This document shows, one piece after another, positions 17,818 to 27,300 of a DNA stretch of 64,000 bases; position 1 is the first letter of the stretch, and each line of letters begins with the position of its first letter. A program made the position numbers and the translations under genes. The DNA comes from Winogradskyella haliclonae (lineage in GTDB: Bacteria; Bacteroidota; Bacteroidia; Flavobacteriales; Flavobacteriaceae), in assembly GCF_014635865.1 (NCBI RefSeq), contig NZ_BMDQ01000001.1:186001-250000 (forward strand). Reading direction: 5' to 3'. A model generated the notes under the pieces. The model saw nothing but the letters and a program-made list of their open reading frames with translations. It ran no database searches and was not told the DNA's origin.

Positions 17818-17865
17818 AAAAAACCTGACAGAAGAACCATCGGTCGATTTCCTATCAGGTTTTTA
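17818..17865. terminator. Rho-independent terminator, bidirectional
   Basis: AAAAACCTGA (17819-17828) pairs with TCAGGTTTTT (17855-17864) around a 26-base loop. A and T runs on both sides allow use from either strand: DUF456 on plus, and possibly the end of the response regulator transcript on minus. Confidence 0.7.
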
Positions 17866-18046
17866 AGCTATTAATTCAACAATTGCTTAAGAGGGATTAA
17901 TTAATTCTTGTTGACCATACAAAGTTACTGAAGCGTTCTGTCTTTATGTTACGGAAAAACCGTAGACTTGATGCGGAAAAACCGTAGTTTTCAACATTGA
18001 CAGTAGCTGTGGAAATTTTTTAAGCTGTAAAAAAGTGCTATTTTTT

Positions 18047-18715
18047 TTAGATAAATCCTTTTTCTTTAGCCATTTCTAGCAAAGTTTCATCTTTTCCGTC
18101 TTCAACAGAAAACAATAACTTGAGTTGCTTTTTCCGTTTTTCAATAGCACTCATTGATAATGCAATATGGTCAAGCAAGCTTTTTGTTTTTATGCCTTGC
18201 GATAGTAGATACAGTATTTTTCTATTAATATCATCGACATATATTTCACTTGTAAGCGTCTGTTTTACATAATTGTGTACAGTACTACTGTAATATGGCG
18301 GTGATTTTATGATGTGCTGAAAAGCATCTGCTAATTCCATAGACGTTAAATCACTCTTAATCAAAAACCCGTCAGGATTAATCTCTCTAATAATATTATG
18401 TATTCTAAATGATTCATTAAACATGGTTAAAATAATAACCTTTGTTTCTGGCATCATCTTTTTAGCCAATTTTGCCAAATCTTCTCCTGAAGTATATCTT
18501 CCATCTTGAGATGGTGGTAAGCTAATGTCAAAAAAGCAGATGTCATAATGCACATCTTTTGCTGCTCTATTGATCATTATTTCTGCCATATCACAATTAT
18601 TAGCAGTATCAATTTCTAGATTCTGATTTTCGGCTTTTGTTGCCATTAAGACGTTCATGTATCCTTCTATAATAATAGGATGATCGTCTACCATTAAGAT
18701 TTTAAATTCTTGCAT
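18047..18715 (-). CDS. Response regulator, NarL/FixJ-like
   Basis: 222 residues. The receiver domain has acidic D10 and D11, phospho-acceptor D63 (CFFDISLP), the conserved Thr in IILTM and Lys in FLIKSD. The C-terminal half holds a LuxR-like helix-turn-helix (LLSQGIKTKSLLDHIALSMSAIEKRKKQL, about 165-200), somewhat degenerate. It is 20 bases downstream of a TPR sensor kinase with a HisKA_3 domain, the normal partner for this class. The target is unknown; the dyads upstream of the small exported peptide at 20883 are candidates. Confidence 0.9.
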   Translation of the reverse strand: MQEFKILMVDDHPIIIEGYMNVLMATKAENQNLEIDTANNCDMAEIMINRAAKDVHYDICFFDISLPPSQDGRYTSGEDLAKLAKKMMPETKVIILTMFNESFRIHNIIREINPDGFLIKSDLTSMELADAFQHIIKSPPYYSSTVHNYVKQTLTSEIYVDDINRKILYLLSQGIKTKSLLDHIALSMSAIEKRKKQLKLLFSVEDGKDETLLEMAKEKGFI

Positions 18716-18735
18716 CTTTAGTTTAGTAGGTTGAT

Positions 18736-20757
18736 TTAGACTGAATAGGGGATTTTTACTTTGACAGTGGTTCCATTTCCTGGTTCTGAAGAAAATGAAA
18801 TCTTACCTCCGATTTCTGAAACTCGAGAGGCCATATTTTTTAGACCGATACCTTTTTTAGATTTGGATGTATCAAAACCTTTACCGTCATCTACAATATA
18901 GATATTTATTTCATCTTTTTGTCTTAAAATATCAATTTTAACATGCTTAGCCTCAGCGTGTTTGTAGGTGTTTTGCATGGATTCTTGGATGATTCGATAG
19001 ATATTTATCTTCGTTTTATTGGGTACAAACTCCCAACTAAAATCATCTGTGTAATTAAAATCATAAGTAAAACCGTAGGCTTTAGTTTGGTTATCTATAA
19101 GTTCGGAGACAATATCCATAAACCCAGAACCCGCAACAAAATCGGTATTCATCTCATGAGATATTTTACGGATATCATCTTCTATGGTTTTAAGCTGGCC
19201 AATGTAATTAGCCCTGTTCATCATGGCCTCTTTCCCTTCGGAAAAATTGAGGCTATCTAAGCTTAATCTTGCGCCAAACAATCTGCCCAAAACACCATCA
19301 TGCAACTCTTTAGACACTCTAATCTTCTCTTGTGCTCTGGCTTCTTCTACATTGTCTTGCTGATTAAGCATAAGATTATAAATCTCTTCATTGGCCTCTT
19401 GTTGTGCTTGTACCAATTTTAGCTCTTTGTTTTTGGCACGTTGCGAAATAACCACATATACCAATATCCCCGTAAGTAAAAGCCCAGCAGATAATAATAG
19501 TAGGTAAAAATTGTCTCGAGATATTTGTTTGTTTTTAGCTTCGAGTTGGTCAGTTTCAAGTTCTATACGAGCGAATTTGTTTCTTTTGTTTCTTTCTACA
19601 TTTAATAAACTATCAGAAAGCTTAATATATTCTGTTAAATAGCTACTAGCTCTATCCTCTTTATCTAGTTCAGACAGTAGCAATAATGATTCTAATTTAA
19701 GTTCATTATTAGAAATAGCATCAGAAATTTTATAACTTCTGTCTGCATAATATAGAGCAGAATCAGATTCTTTTATATCCAAATAAAATCTTGACAAATC
19801 TATTGCAATACCTAGTTTAGTTAAAGGGTCAGCTATAGTATCACTCATGTTTTTTCCTAAATAGAATATATTCTTAATTTCATCTATATTTCTATCTAGT
19901 TTAAATGATTTAGTATAAGCAAGATTCCCTAATGTAATTGCATAAAAAGAAGAGTCGTAGTAATTTAAACTGTCTTCTGAAATAACTTGCTCATACAATT
20001 CAATAGATTTATCTATTTCTTCTTTATGTCTGTAAGCAATAGCTTTATTATTGATAGAATATAAATTATTATAATAACCATATTCCATTTTCTTAGCAAT
20101 CTTTTGTGCCTTGTTATGGTATTCTATGGCTTTATCATAGTTTTTGAGCTTTAACGATATAATACCTATTAAGTTATTAAGTATCCATAGGCGCTCTCTA
20201 GCATTTTCATCTATCTCAGTAGAGTTTAATAGACGAATAGCTTCTACAGCATTCTCTTCAGCCCCTATGTAATCTTTCTCAGTTTCTTGAATGTCAGCTA
20301 TGTTAAGTAAAGTTCTAGCTTTACCATCAATATTTCTAGACTTATCAAATAACTTAAGTGCTTTAGAGTAATAATAGAACGCACTATCGTTTTGTTCTTT
20401 ACTATGAAAAAATGCTCCTAAATTAGAATTAACTATTTCTAATGACGATGAGTCTTTAATTTTATTAGCTAAACTTAGATTTTGGTAATTAATTCTTAAA
20501 TATAAACTATCTTTTCCGCCATTATAATAAGCAAGAGATAATATTCTTCCACTTTTTAATATTACTGAATCTTGATTTAATTCATAAGAAAGTTTTATTG
20601 CCTCTTCAGCAAATTTAATTTGCTCGTCAAACGAAATATTACTATTCTGAGATAATTTTCTTAATTTAAGTATACTATCATAGGATGATTTACTTTGTGA
20701 AGAAATTACATTAAAATATATTAATAGAAAAAAGAGTAAGCAAAATTTTAAATTCAA
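18736..20757 (-). CDS. TPR-containing sensor histidine kinase (HisKA_3)
   Basis: 673 residues. A signal sequence (MNLKFCLLFFLLIYFNVISSQ) is followed by a periplasmic TPR array (about 30-390), one membrane helix (about 412-432, LLLLSAGLLLTGILVYVVI), a short coiled coil, a HisKA_3 dimerisation domain with the phospho-acceptor H486 (ELHDGV), and a HATPase_c domain with QESMQN, DDGKGF and GIGLKNM. TPR sensors of this design are frequent in Bacteroidetes and their ligands are mostly unknown. Gene order is exported 57-residue peptide, kinase, response regulator, all on the minus strand. Confidence 0.92.
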   Translation of the reverse strand: MNLKFCLLFFLLIYFNVISSQSKSSYDSILKLRKLSQNSNISFDEQIKFAEEAIKLSYELNQDSVILKSGRILSLAYYNGGKDSLYLRINYQNLSLANKIKDSSSLEIVNSNLGAFFHSKEQNDSAFYYYSKALKLFDKSRNIDGKARTLLNIADIQETEKDYIGAEENAVEAIRLLNSTEIDENARERLWILNNLIGIISLKLKNYDKAIEYHNKAQKIAKKMEYGYYNNLYSINNKAIAYRHKEEIDKSIELYEQVISEDSLNYYDSSFYAITLGNLAYTKSFKLDRNIDEIKNIFYLGKNMSDTIADPLTKLGIAIDLSRFYLDIKESDSALYYADRSYKISDAISNNELKLESLLLLSELDKEDRASSYLTEYIKLSDSLLNVERNKRNKFARIELETDQLEAKNKQISRDNFYLLLLSAGLLLTGILVYVVISQRAKNKELKLVQAQQEANEEIYNLMLNQQDNVEEARAQEKIRVSKELHDGVLGRLFGARLSLDSLNFSEGKEAMMNRANYIGQLKTIEDDIRKISHEMNTDFVAGSGFMDIVSELIDNQTKAYGFTYDFNYTDDFSWEFVPNKTKINIYRIIQESMQNTYKHAEAKHVKIDILRQKDEINIYIVDDGKGFDTSKSKKGIGLKNMASRVSEIGGKISFSSEPGNGTTVKVKIPYSV

Positions 20758-20867
20758 AATTTTAAACTAATTTAATAATCTCAAATTTAGAATAATTTTA
20801 TTTAACTGTTACAAATTAAGCCCTTATGTATATTATAAGAGCTAAAATATGATATTAAGGAATTAAT

Positions 20868-20897
20868 TTATCCTTGTTGTTTTTATCCTTGTTGTTC
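20868..20897. repeat. 15-bp tandem duplication spanning the stop of the small exported peptide
   Basis: The unit TTATCCTTGTTGTTT/C occurs at 20868-20882 and 20883-20897, differing only in the last base. On the minus strand it encodes the last residues QQG and the stop codon, so the stop is duplicated in frame 15 bases downstream. Confidence 0.85.
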
Positions 20898-21056
20898 TAC
20901 TTGTCTCTTCTTTTTATTCAGAACTAATAAATCATAATTTGAATTGTCCTTCTTATATGTAATTTTCTCTTCCTGAGCAACAGCATCTTTTGAAACTACA
21001 GATACAGTAAGTACTACAACAGCAACTAATAATAAGGTAATTTTTAAAGTTTTCAT
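20883..21056 (-). CDS. 57-residue exported peptide upstream of the TPR kinase
   Basis: A frame of 57 codons reads M-K-T-L-K-I-T, then a long hydrophobic signal segment, then AVAQ-EEK, an apparent signal peptidase site near residues 27-28. The mature part would be about 30 residues, highly charged, with a KKKR cluster close to the end and QQG at the C-terminus. The gene lies 125 bases before the kinase on the same strand. Small exported peptides next to periplasmic TPR sensors could be ligands or regulators; that is inference. Support comes from the textbook signal-peptide architecture rather than from homology. Confidence 0.6.
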   Translation of the reverse strand: MKTLKITLLLVAVVVLTVSVVSKDAVAQEEKITYKKDNSNYDLLVLNKKKRQVEQQG

Positions 21057-21359
21057 AAGTATTCTTTTTAGTTTAATATTGGTCTTTTTTTAATGGTGCC
21101 TTAAACTTATAAGACACAGTCATGTTTGGGTTATTTTCCAAACAACCGTACTAAAAAGAATTCATCTAACAGAACTGTTAGAGTGTCAATGGATTAATAA
21201 AATTTCTTGAATAAGTGATTTAGGGCCTTACTTAAGAACCTGCAAGCTAAAGAAAACCTAATGGCAAAACCTCTTTTATTCGATTAAATGCGTATTTTTA
21301 TCGATTAAATGCGTATTTTTAATGAATAATCACTCAAAAAACTTAAAAAATTGCAATTA
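21057..21359. other. 303-bp intergenic region with two dyads and a tandem repeat
   Basis: No gene is visible between the FG-GAP protein and the small exported peptide. The region holds an inverted repeat, TGTTTGG/CCAAACA (21123-21144), an 18-base dyad with perfect 8-bp arms around AA (21165-21182, TCTAACAG/CTGTTAGA), and a perfect 21-bp tandem duplication (21280-21321). The dyads are 67-126 bases upstream of the peptide start and could be operators, for instance for the adjacent response regulator. No convincing TAnnTTTG promoter was found for the peptide. Confidence 0.5.
21280..21321. repeat. Perfect 21-bp tandem duplication
   Basis: The unit TCGATTAAATGCGTATTTTTA is present twice without mismatch (21280-21300, 21301-21321). 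It lies 39 bases past the end of the FG-GAP gene's coding region, between it and the exported-peptide gene. Confidence 0.9.
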
Positions 21360-22535
21360 TTATTGGCCTAATAATAACTTATCCGGACCTCGAAAACAAG
21401 CCAAATAGATGTCTGGTTTTCCATCTTTATTAAAATCGGCGACTTCAATATCTACAATAATAGTATTAATAGGCTGCTGAAGAAATGTGTTTGTTCGCTC
21501 TTCAAAAACGCCTTTGCCATTATTTATGCCTATAGAAAATCCATCTAGTTTACCAAGTAATAAATCTTGGTCGCCATCATTATCTATATCATAAAAATCA
21601 GCATCTAATAAGCCGCTGATAGCATTAAATTTTAATTGCTCAGCGCCTTTATCCGTATATTTTCCGTTCTCATTAATAAGTAAGCGTTGTATCGGGCTCT
21701 TTTTTGTAAACATCATAACATTTGCAAAATAAATATCTAAATCGCCATCATTATCTATGTCTGCAAAATCAGCTTCCCGAGTTTCTTCAGAAATACCACT
21801 CTTAAAAAGTTGTTCGGTGACATCAGTAAAAACACCTTTACCATTATTTTGCAACAATCGATTATCATCCTCATTACCAACTAATACATCCAAATCACCA
21901 TCATTATCATAATCTCCGACTTCAACATCTTGAGTGACATCAAAGATAATAGGCAATCTTTTATTAGTGTCATCCACTAAAACACCTTTGTTATTTTTTA
22001 GATAATTATTCTGACCATTATTACCAACAATAAAATCTACCCAACCGTCGCTATCAAAATCGCCTTTAATCAAAGCATTTGATACATTAGCGACGGGAAA
22101 TTGATCTGAAACATCTTTAAATGTGCCATTCTTTTGTTGGAGGTAGAGTTCGTTGGTTTTATCATCTTCAGTAACGAAAAGCATATCTAACAACCCATCT
22201 TTATCAATGTCTTCTAGCGTCACATCTTCGGAATCGTGATACGGATAGTATTGATAAGGTTTTGTATTTGCTACTGCAATTTTATCTGGAAGCCTACTTG
22301 AACCATCTTTGAAGTTGCCCTCACCGTCATTCAACAAAATGATATTTTTATAAAACTCTACAGCAATAACAATATCAAGATCGCCATCAGTATCTATATC
22401 TGCTATGCTAGCATCCATAGAATTATAGGGTTTTTTAGCTATTTCTGGCAAATGTGTCGATGATACTTCTCTTAATGATTGTCCACTGATATTAAGACAA
22501 TAGATTCCGGTTATAAAAACTATTAGCTGCTTCAT
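21360..22535 (-). CDS. Secreted FG-GAP/VCBS-repeat protein
   Basis: 391 residues with a signal peptide (MKQLIVFITGIYCLNISGQ). Seven calcium-loop motifs of the type D-x-D-x-D-G-x-x-D are visible (for example DIDTDGDLDI, DYDNDGDLDV, DFNKDGKPDI), spaced as in a seven-bladed integrin-like propeller. Each blade has a partner segment such as LLLNDGEGNF. No T9SS C-terminal sorting domain or lipobox is present, so it is probably periplasmic or freely secreted. It stands alone; function unknown, with such propellers often binding carbohydrate or protein. Confidence 0.87.
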   Translation of the reverse strand: MKQLIVFITGIYCLNISGQSLREVSSTHLPEIAKKPYNSMDASIADIDTDGDLDIVIAVEFYKNIILLNDGEGNFKDGSSRLPDKIAVANTKPYQYYPYHDSEDVTLEDIDKDGLLDMLFVTEDDKTNELYLQQKNGTFKDVSDQFPVANVSNALIKGDFDSDGWVDFIVGNNGQNNYLKNNKGVLVDDTNKRLPIIFDVTQDVEVGDYDNDGDLDVLVGNEDDNRLLQNNGKGVFTDVTEQLFKSGISEETREADFADIDNDGDLDIYFANVMMFTKKSPIQRLLINENGKYTDKGAEQLKFNAISGLLDADFYDIDNDGDQDLLLGKLDGFSIGINNGKGVFEERTNTFLQQPINTIIVDIEVADFNKDGKPDIYLACFRGPDKLLLGQ

Positions 22536-22683
22536 TTTAAGTTTTCTATATGCTCCTAAAGTAACTAAAACATTAAAAAAAAGATGGTAAATATTTCTTA
22601 ATTATTAAGCTGTGTATTACCATAAAACAAAAAAGCATCCCAATTTTCTGTAAAGAAAAAAGGAAAGCTTCTCATTGGTAAAA

Positions 22684-22730
22684 TCCTAATCGCTTAGGAG
22701 TCTTACAACTACTCTAGGATTTCTCCTAGA
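22684..22730. other. Pair of related small hairpins between the FG-GAP gene and tRNA-Asp
   Basis: TCCTAA-TCGC-TTAGGA (22684-22699) and TCTAGGA-TTTC-TCCTAGA (22713-22730) are perfect stem-loops with 4-base loops and similar CCTA/TAGG cores. No gene overlaps them. They may belong to the leader of the FG-GAP gene, about 150-195 bases upstream of its start, or be a small RNA. No promoter or terminator is assigned. Confidence 0.4.
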
Positions 22731-22746
22731 ACAACACAACATCTTT

Positions 22747-22786
22747 ATTGCTAAAAAAAGCTCTAATTTCTTAGAGCCTTAGCAAT
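22747..22786 (-). terminator. Terminator downstream of tRNA-Asp
   Basis: GCTCTAA-TTTC-TTAGAGC (22760-22777) is a perfect 7-bp hairpin. Read on the minus strand it is followed by a run of T (22753-22759). An outer 8-bp stem, ATTGCTAA/TTAGCAAT (22747-22754 with 22779-22786), could extend it or compete with the T-run. It starts 5 bases past the tRNA. Confidence 0.75.
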
Positions 22787-22791
22787 TTTTG

Positions 22792-22865
22792 CGGTCTGGA
22801 CGGGACTCGAACCCGCGACCCCCTGCGTGACAGGCAGATATTCTAACCAACTGAACTACCAGACC
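22792..22865 (-). tRNA. tRNA-Asp (anticodon GTC)
   Basis: The 74-base minus-strand sequence folds as a cloverleaf. The acceptor stem is GGTCTGG/CCAGACC with discriminator G, the anticodon loop reads CTGTCAC (anticodon GTC), and the T arm contains GGTTCGAGTCC. The 3' CCA is not encoded. It is the only tRNA in the window; no duplicated 3' end that would mark an integrated element was noticed nearby. Confidence 0.97.
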
Positions 22866-22940
22866 GTTGCTTAATTGCGAGGGCAAATATACATTGCATT
22901 TTTAATTCCGCAAACTAAATGGAAAAAAATATTGCTTTAT

Positions 22941-23870
22941 TTATATAAATTTTTGCCGTTCAATCATATATGTGGTAAGTATCTTGTCAAAACCTTTGTT
23001 GATGTCGGCTTCTACATACTTAATTCTGTATTGACCACAACGTAATTTTAGATTATCAAAATACTCAGAAACAGCTTTTTCATAGTTCTCTTTAATCGTA
23101 TCTGGATATAAATCTATGGTCTCTCCTGTCTCTACATCCACAAATCGTTTAGGCCTGTTATCAAAATCAAAAGCAAGTTCTTTTTGCTTATCAAAAACAT
23201 GAAATACAACTACTTCATGCTTATTATGTTTTAAATGTCTTAATGCTTCAAATATTTTTTCATCATCTTCAGACGTTTGAAACATATCAGTAAACACAAA
23301 AATTAAAGAGCGGCGATGAATTTTTTCTGCTATTTGATGCAGGTATTTATAAGTTTCTGTTGTTTTTGATGCTGTCTTATTTGAAACTACATCACTCAAC
23401 TTAGACAATAGCATATGGTGATGGCGTTCACTTCCTTTTTCTGGTGAATAGAAATCGTATTTATCACTATAAATGCTTAGACCAACAGCATCTCTCTGCT
23501 TCTTAAGAATATGCATCAATGATGCCGATGCCAATACCGAAAATCCTATTTTATTAAGATGATTTATCGAATTATGAGACAACTCAGGATAATGCATTGA
23601 GGGACTATTATCTATAATAAGATGACAGCGTAGGTTTGTTTCTTCGTCATAGCGCTTCGTATACAATCTATCTGTCTTAGCGTATAACTTCCAATCTATA
23701 TGTTTTGTGCTTTCGCCTTGGTTATAAATTTTATGTTCTGCGAATTCGGCCGAAAATCCATGAAACGGACTTTTATGCATCCCAGCTATAAAACCTTCAA
23801 CAACTTGTTTAGCTAACAATTCTAGATTTTTAAAGCCTCCTGCCTTATTAAGTTCTTTTTGTAAATCCAT
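22941..23870 (-). CDS. DUF58 domain protein
   Basis: 309 residues. The DUF58 signature is clear: FHGFSAEFAEHKIYNQGES, then IDWKLYAKTDRLYTKRYDEE (near 55-80). A von Willebrand factor A-like fold follows, with DNSPSM in place of the DxSxS metal site. DUF58 proteins usually sit next to MoxR ATPases and Bat-type proteins; here no such neighbour is present. It is 68 bases downstream of trxA, separated by a terminator. Confidence 0.88.
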   Translation of the reverse strand: MDLQKELNKAGGFKNLELLAKQVVEGFIAGMHKSPFHGFSAEFAEHKIYNQGESTKHIDWKLYAKTDRLYTKRYDEETNLRCHLIIDNSPSMHYPELSHNSINHLNKIGFSVLASASLMHILKKQRDAVGLSIYSDKYDFYSPEKGSERHHHMLLSKLSDVVSNKTASKTTETYKYLHQIAEKIHRRSLIFVFTDMFQTSEDDEKIFEALRHLKHNKHEVVVFHVFDKQKELAFDFDNRPKRFVDVETGETIDLYPDTIKENYEKAVSEYFDNLKLRCGQYRIKYVEADINKGFDKILTTYMIERQKFI

Positions 23871-23886
23871 GAGTTACCGAAACTAA

Positions 23887-23915
23887 AAAAGGTTTGCCGT
23901 ATTGGCAAACCTTTT
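23887..23915. terminator. Terminator between trxA and the DUF58 gene
   Basis: AAAAGGTTTGCC (23887-23898) pairs perfectly with GGCAAACCTTTT (23904-23915) around a 5-base loop. A T-run follows on the minus strand, so it ends the trxA transcript. Confidence 0.85.
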
Positions 23916-23938
23916 ATCATTTCTTTTAGATGTCTTTA

Positions 23939-24256
23939 TTATAAAAGTGCGTCTAGTGCTTCAGCATATGCGTTTTTTGGCGCTACGCCAACTTGGCGAC
24001 CAACAACCTCTCCGTTTTGAAACACCAAAACAGTTGGGATGTTTCGTACACCATATTTAGCAGCAAACTCTTGATTAGCATCTACATCTACTTTACCTAC
24101 AACAGCTTTACCATCATATTCAGAACTAATCTCATCAATGATTGGTCCAACCATACGACAAGGCCCACACCAAGCTGCCCAAAAATCTACCATTACTGGC
24201 TTATCACTATTTAATACTTGCTCTTCAAAAGTTGCATCTGTTATTTCTAATGCCAT
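23939..24256 (-). CDS. trxA: Thioredoxin
   Basis: 105 residues, the standard length. The redox-active site is W29-C30-G-P-C33, and the cis-proline region is NIPTVLVF. It is a cytoplasmic disulfide reductant. It is a single-gene unit between dnaE and the DUF58 gene, closed by a strong terminator. Confidence 0.96.
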   Translation of the reverse strand: MALEITDATFEEQVLNSDKPVMVDFWAAWCGPCRMVGPIIDEISSEYDGKAVVGKVDVDANQEFAAKYGVRNIPTVLVFQNGEVVGRQVGVAPKNAYAEALDALL

Positions 24257-24386
24257 AATATTTATTTTAATTGTATTCTACTTCAGTTTAATATGCAATA
24301 TTAGTCAAAAATTCTGCCAAACCTTACAGTTGCAGTATTTGATTTGACTATGATTCTATTGCTTAGAGTTATTGTTTTTAGTTGTA

Positions 24387-27300
24387 TCAATTTAACTTAT
24401 ACTTAATATCGTTTTCAGTTAAGGCATTCAATAATTCTTGAGAAATTTTAACTTTCTGTTTTCGACTAGGCATACTAAGTTTTATCTTGTCTTCGCTGTC
24501 ATACACTATAAAATTCAATGAATTAGTACCTTGATGCATCTTAAACATCTCCTCTAAATCTTGAACTGTGTTTTCCTTTAATTCATTAATATCTAATTGC
24601 ACAGACAGCTTCTTAGCATAAGTATCCATAACATCATGTAGCAACTGAAAATTATTAAACTGAATGCGAGGCTCTCCTTTTTTACCAGTATCTCTATTGA
24701 CCCAACCTTCTTTTACAAAAGCTTGCACATGCACAAACGAATTTTGAACTAAGAAGTGTCTAAACTTTAAATAATCTTCTCCAAAAATTCTAAAATCGAA
24801 ACTATCTGTATAATCTTCTATCGTAAATATAGCCCATCCTTTGCCTTGTTTACTAATACGATGTTGCACATCTGTAACCACACCTCCAAACTTTAAGTTT
24901 TGGTTTACGGCAGCTTCTAAATCATTAAAATCGGCAACAACACTATTACAAAAAGACTTCATTTCTATTTTAAAATCGTCTAACGGATGACCAGAAATAT
25001 AGATCCCTACAACTTCTTTTTCACGAGATAATTTTTCCATGGTTCCCCAATCTTCACATGGAGGTACTTGAGGTTCTGCAATCTCAACACCACTAGCCTC
25101 GCCGAATAAACTGACTTGCGCTGAATTTTCATTTTCTTGATGCTTTACACCATACTTCATGGCTTTTTCTAAGAAAGTAATCCCATCAGCATCATGAGCA
25201 AAATATTGAGCTCGATGTGTGTCTTCAAAACAATCAAATCCACCAGCATTAGCTAAGCCTTCAAAAGATTTTTTGTTTGCCGCTCGTAAATCTATACGTT
25301 TTGCCAAATCAAAAATAGATTTGTAGTTACCGTCTTCTTTTCTGTTCTGTACAATAGTTTTTACCGCGCCATGACCTACGCCTTTTATGGCTCCCATCCC
25401 AAAACGAACGGCATTATCTTTATTTACTGAGAATTTATAATAGCTTTCATTAACACTTGGTCCTAAAACTGGCAATCGCATACGCTTACATTCTTCCATA
25501 AAGAAAGTTACGGACTTAATATCATTCATGTTATTGGACAATACTGCTGCCATATATTCGGCAGGGTAATGTGCTTTTAGATATGCGGTTTGGTAGGCAA
25601 TCCATGCATAACATGTAGAGTGCGATTTGTTAAAGGCATAACTTGCAAAAGCTTCCCAATCTTTCCAGATTTTCTCAAGTTTTTGCTCATCCATACCTTT
25701 TGCTGCCGCTTGAGAGATAAACTTGGGTTTCATTTTATCAAGTACAGCCTTTTGTTTTTTACCCATGGCTTTACGCAATACGTCGGCTTCGCCTTTTGTA
25801 AAATCCGCTAGCTTCTGAGAGAGCAACATTACTTGCTCTTGATACACCGTAATACCGTAAGTTTCTTTTAGATATTCTTCAGTTTCGGGTAAATCGTAAA
25901 TAATCTCTTCTTCACCATGCTTACGTCTAATAAAACTTGGAATGTATTCCATAGGACCAGGACGATAGAGCGCATTCATTGCAATTAAATCATCAAAAAC
26001 CGTTGGTTTTAAATGCTTCATGTGTTTTTGCATTCCTGGAGATTCATACTGAAAAATCCCTACGGTTTCTCCGCGTTGGAAAAGTGCATAAGTCTCTTCA
26101 TCATCTAAGGGAAAATTCTCTGGGTCAAGTTTAATACCATGTTTTGCTTTTACAATCTTAACGGTATCTTTAATTAATGTCAAGGTCTTTAATCCCAAAA
26201 AATCCATTTTCAACAAGCCTGCACTTTCTACGACTGAGTTGTCAAACTGCGTCACGTATAAATCAGAATCTTTTGCAACTGATACAGGAACGTAATTGGT
26301 AATATCTCCCGGTGTAATAATAACGCCACAGGCATGAATACCTGTATTTCTTACTGAACCTTCTAAAACTCTTGCTTGATTTACGGTTTCGGCTTGTAGA
26401 TCTTCTCCATCAGAAATATTAAGGAGTTGATTAACCTTATCTAGTTCTTCCGCTCTAAATTTTCCTGCAAGTTCTTTTTCACTTTTCCCAAATATTTTTC
26501 CAAGTTTGGACATATTTGGTATCAGCTTTGCGATATGGTCAGCTTCATTTAATGGTAAGTCCAATACACGAGCGGTATCTCTTATTGAAGATTTAGCTGC
26601 CATAGTACCATAAGTAATAATCTGTGCTACTTGGTTGGCACCATATTTATCAATAACATATTGCATAACCCGGCCACGACCTTCATCGTCAAAATCGATA
26701 TCAATATCTGGCATACTTATACGATCTGGATTTAAGAAACGCTCAAAAAGTAAATCGTATTTAATAGGGTCAATATTTGTAATCCAAAGACAATAAGCGA
26801 CTACAGAACCGGCCGCAGAACCACGCCCAGGACCTACAGACACATCCATATTTCTGGCTTCGCGAATAAAATCTTCTACGATTAAGAAATAACCCGGATA
26901 ACCTGTATTCTGAATAACACTCAACTCAAAGTCTAAACGTTCTTTTATTTCTGGAGTAATATCTCCATAACGCTTTTTTGCACCTTCATATGTGAGATGT
27001 TTTAAGTATGCATTTTCTCCTCGTTTCCCACCATCTAAATTATCTTCTTCATCTTTAAACTCATCCGGAATGTCGAAAGCTGGTAATAATACATCTCTTG
27101 CGAGTTCATAAGCTTCGACCTTATCTACAACCTCGTCGATATTGATAATAGCTTCAGGTATATCTCTAAACAAAGCCTTCATCTCTTCAGAAGACTTAAA
27201 ATAGTATTCTTGATTTGGCAATCCATATCGGTAACCACGACCACGTCCTATTGGTGTGGCTTGTTTTTCTCCATCTTTAACACAGAGTAAAATATCATGG

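Noticed and set aside
22792-22865. tRNA-Asp as an integration site for a mobile element
   Set aside because: No integrase gene and no second copy of the tRNA 3' end was noticed in the surrounding sequence.
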